A stretch of DNA of 64,000 bases from Pseudomonadota bacterium. Lineage in GTDB: Bacteria > Myxococcota_A > Polyangia > Haliangiales > Haliangiaceae. Below the pieces are notes generated by a model that worked only from the letters and a program-made list of their open reading frames with translations, had not been told where the DNA came from and did not search any database. Every line of letters begins with the position of its first letter. Positions within the stretch are counted from its first letter, which is position 1. The stretch is taken from assembly GCA_022360315.1 (NCBI GenBank), contig JAKSDA010000107.1, positions 1-64,000 on the forward strand. Direction: 5' to 3'. Of this stretch, positions 63,287 to 64,000 are shown piece after piece. A program made the translations under genes and the position numbers.

Positions 63287-63847
63287 CTACCAGGCCCGAT
63301 TCTCCTCGGGAACCATGCCGAGGGCGCGATCGTAGCCGTCGTGGCAGCCCCAGCAATAATTCACCTTGGCCGATGGACTACGCCAGTAAACCGGACCACC
63401 CAGCCGCGCGGCCCATTTCTCGGTCGGATTTTCCCAGTGCATGGCGTAGTACCAATTGGCGTGCGCGTCGTCAAATCCGGCATCCTTCTTGGCCATGATG
63501 AAGAGAGGCCCGCGCGCACCCGGATTGCCCTGGGCGTCTTTTTCCCATGATTGTTTGACGATGATTGTACCGGAGGGAATGTCGGCGTCCTCGTTCTTGT
63601 ACGCTTCGAGGCCGACGTCGTTGACGTAGGTATCGCACAGGCGCCCGCCGTGATCGGTACAATTCGACGGCGTGCTGTTTACCTTGGTATAACTCTCCCA
63701 ATCGGCGCCCACTTCGAGGGGACCGTAGACCGCATTCTGGTCACCCCCACCTCCGCCAGGTGTTGTGGCTCCCCCTTTGCCACCACCGCACGCGACAGCT
63801 GCAAAGCCCAACGAGATCAATGCCATTTGAATTGATTTGCGCATCAT
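63287..63847 (-). CDS. Cytochrome P460-type c-heme lipoprotein
   Basis: The protein has 186 residues from Met 63847. The signal peptide has a lipobox AVACG (Cys 20). A Gly-rich linker precedes a beta domain with SWEKDAQGNPGARGPLFIMAKKDAGFD and a C-terminal CWGCH heme c motif (YCWGCHDGYDRALG). This order, with the CxxCH near the end and a small preceding beta domain, is like cytochrome P460 and related proteins. An additional Cys pair (NCTDHGGRLC) may form a disulfide. Its electron partner and function are unknown. It precedes the gamma-glutamyltransferase. The last 150 bases of the window (63848-64000) hold only its upstream region. Confidence 0.8.
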   Translation of the reverse strand: MMRKSIQMALISLGFAAVACGGGKGGATTPGGGGGDQNAVYGPLEVGADWESYTKVNSTPSNCTDHGGRLCDTYVNDVGLEAYKNEDADIPSGTIIVKQSWEKDAQGNPGARGPLFIMAKKDAGFDDAHANWYYAMHWENPTEKWAARLGGPVYWRSPSAKVNYCWGCHDGYDRALGMVPEENRAW

Positions 63848-64000
63848 TCGTACCTTCGGATTCGCCTTTCCGCCGAAATTCACGGCGTATCAACTGATTT
63901 GCCGAAACTCTTACCGGCACCTCGGCGCCCGGATTGGGTGCTCATACCGGCGCCGGGGGGTCGGATTATCTGATCGTTTGCAGGCATAGACTCCCACAGC

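Noticed and set aside
61769..63550. 593-codon plus-strand frame over the gamma-glutamyltransferase
   Set aside because: Shadow; the minus-strand protein has all family motifs.

Overview
The window is a 64 kb stretch of GC-rich chromosome from a predatory- or myxobacterium-like lineage, most likely Myxococcota. The evidence is two Ser/Thr kinases of myxobacterial style (one with a cytoplasmic Zn-finger N-terminus, one with an HRDVSPQN catalytic loop), two sigma54 activators (one FHA-headed), a PilZ protein of the Myxococcus paralogous type, an EF-G of the spirochaete/planctomycete/deltaproteobacterial (mitochondrial-like) class, and many secreted lipoproteins. The genus cannot be fixed from sequence alone. 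No rRNA, tRNA, CRISPR array, transposase or integrase was recognised.

Layout. 1-6 kb: a partial gene, a membrane Ser/Thr kinase, then EF-G followed closely by a RecA/KaiC-like ATPase with a probable SLOG-type C-terminal domain. 6-6.8 kb: a decayed LVIVD-propeller gene. 6.8-12.1 kb: a three-gene surface-structure operon (secreted subunit, PapD-like chaperone, 1208-residue outer-membrane protein with pilus-secretin-like N-domain, beta barrel, three SdrD-B domains and OmpA-like tail); a strong 15-bp hairpin separates the subunit from the chaperone. 12.2-13.1 kb: a cheR methyltransferase broken by a one-base frameshift. 13.4-17.7 kb: a compact RiPP locus with an NHLP-type precursor ending in STICLC, a convergent amidohydrolase, and a fused leader-binding/E1-like/YcaO cyclodehydratase. 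A P450 (18.2 kb) and an enoyl-CoA hydratase (19.8 kb) follow. 21.6-30 kb: FHA-sigma54 activator, MalS-like amylase, DUF4032 protein and type I pullulanase, a likely alpha-glucan-degrading block. 31.5-37.8 kb: an orphan NtrC-type response regulator divergent from a HlyD/ABC-ATPase/double-FtsX export operon that has a good -24/-12 promoter. 37.8-42 kb: a lipoprotein gene split by an in-frame amber codon, a LolA-like lipoprotein, a fragmentary secreted gene and an HTH-cyclase fusion. 42.5-52 kb: housekeeping genes (ahcY, lipid kinase, queC, NUDIX, class III FBPase, MFS) plus an ArsR regulator with a histone-H1-like repeat tail paired with a thiol dioxygenase. 52-64 kb: YWTD propeller, macro domain, lipoprotein, PilZ, GT39-like glycosyltransferase, SDR, Ser/Thr kinase, gamma-glutamyltransferase and a P460-type cytochrome.

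A second layer of structure is a dispersed repeat family. It has a hairpin with arms cagaaacRcc/ggYgtttctg, sometimes followed by a conserved tail of about 130 bp. It recurs at least seven times, nearly always just beyond stop codons. A different repeat (GAGTCCCGCGCAGCGT core) occurs three times and seems to have supplied the C-terminus of the amylase. The most promising novel systems are the RiPP locus and the chaperone/SdrD outer-membrane operon.
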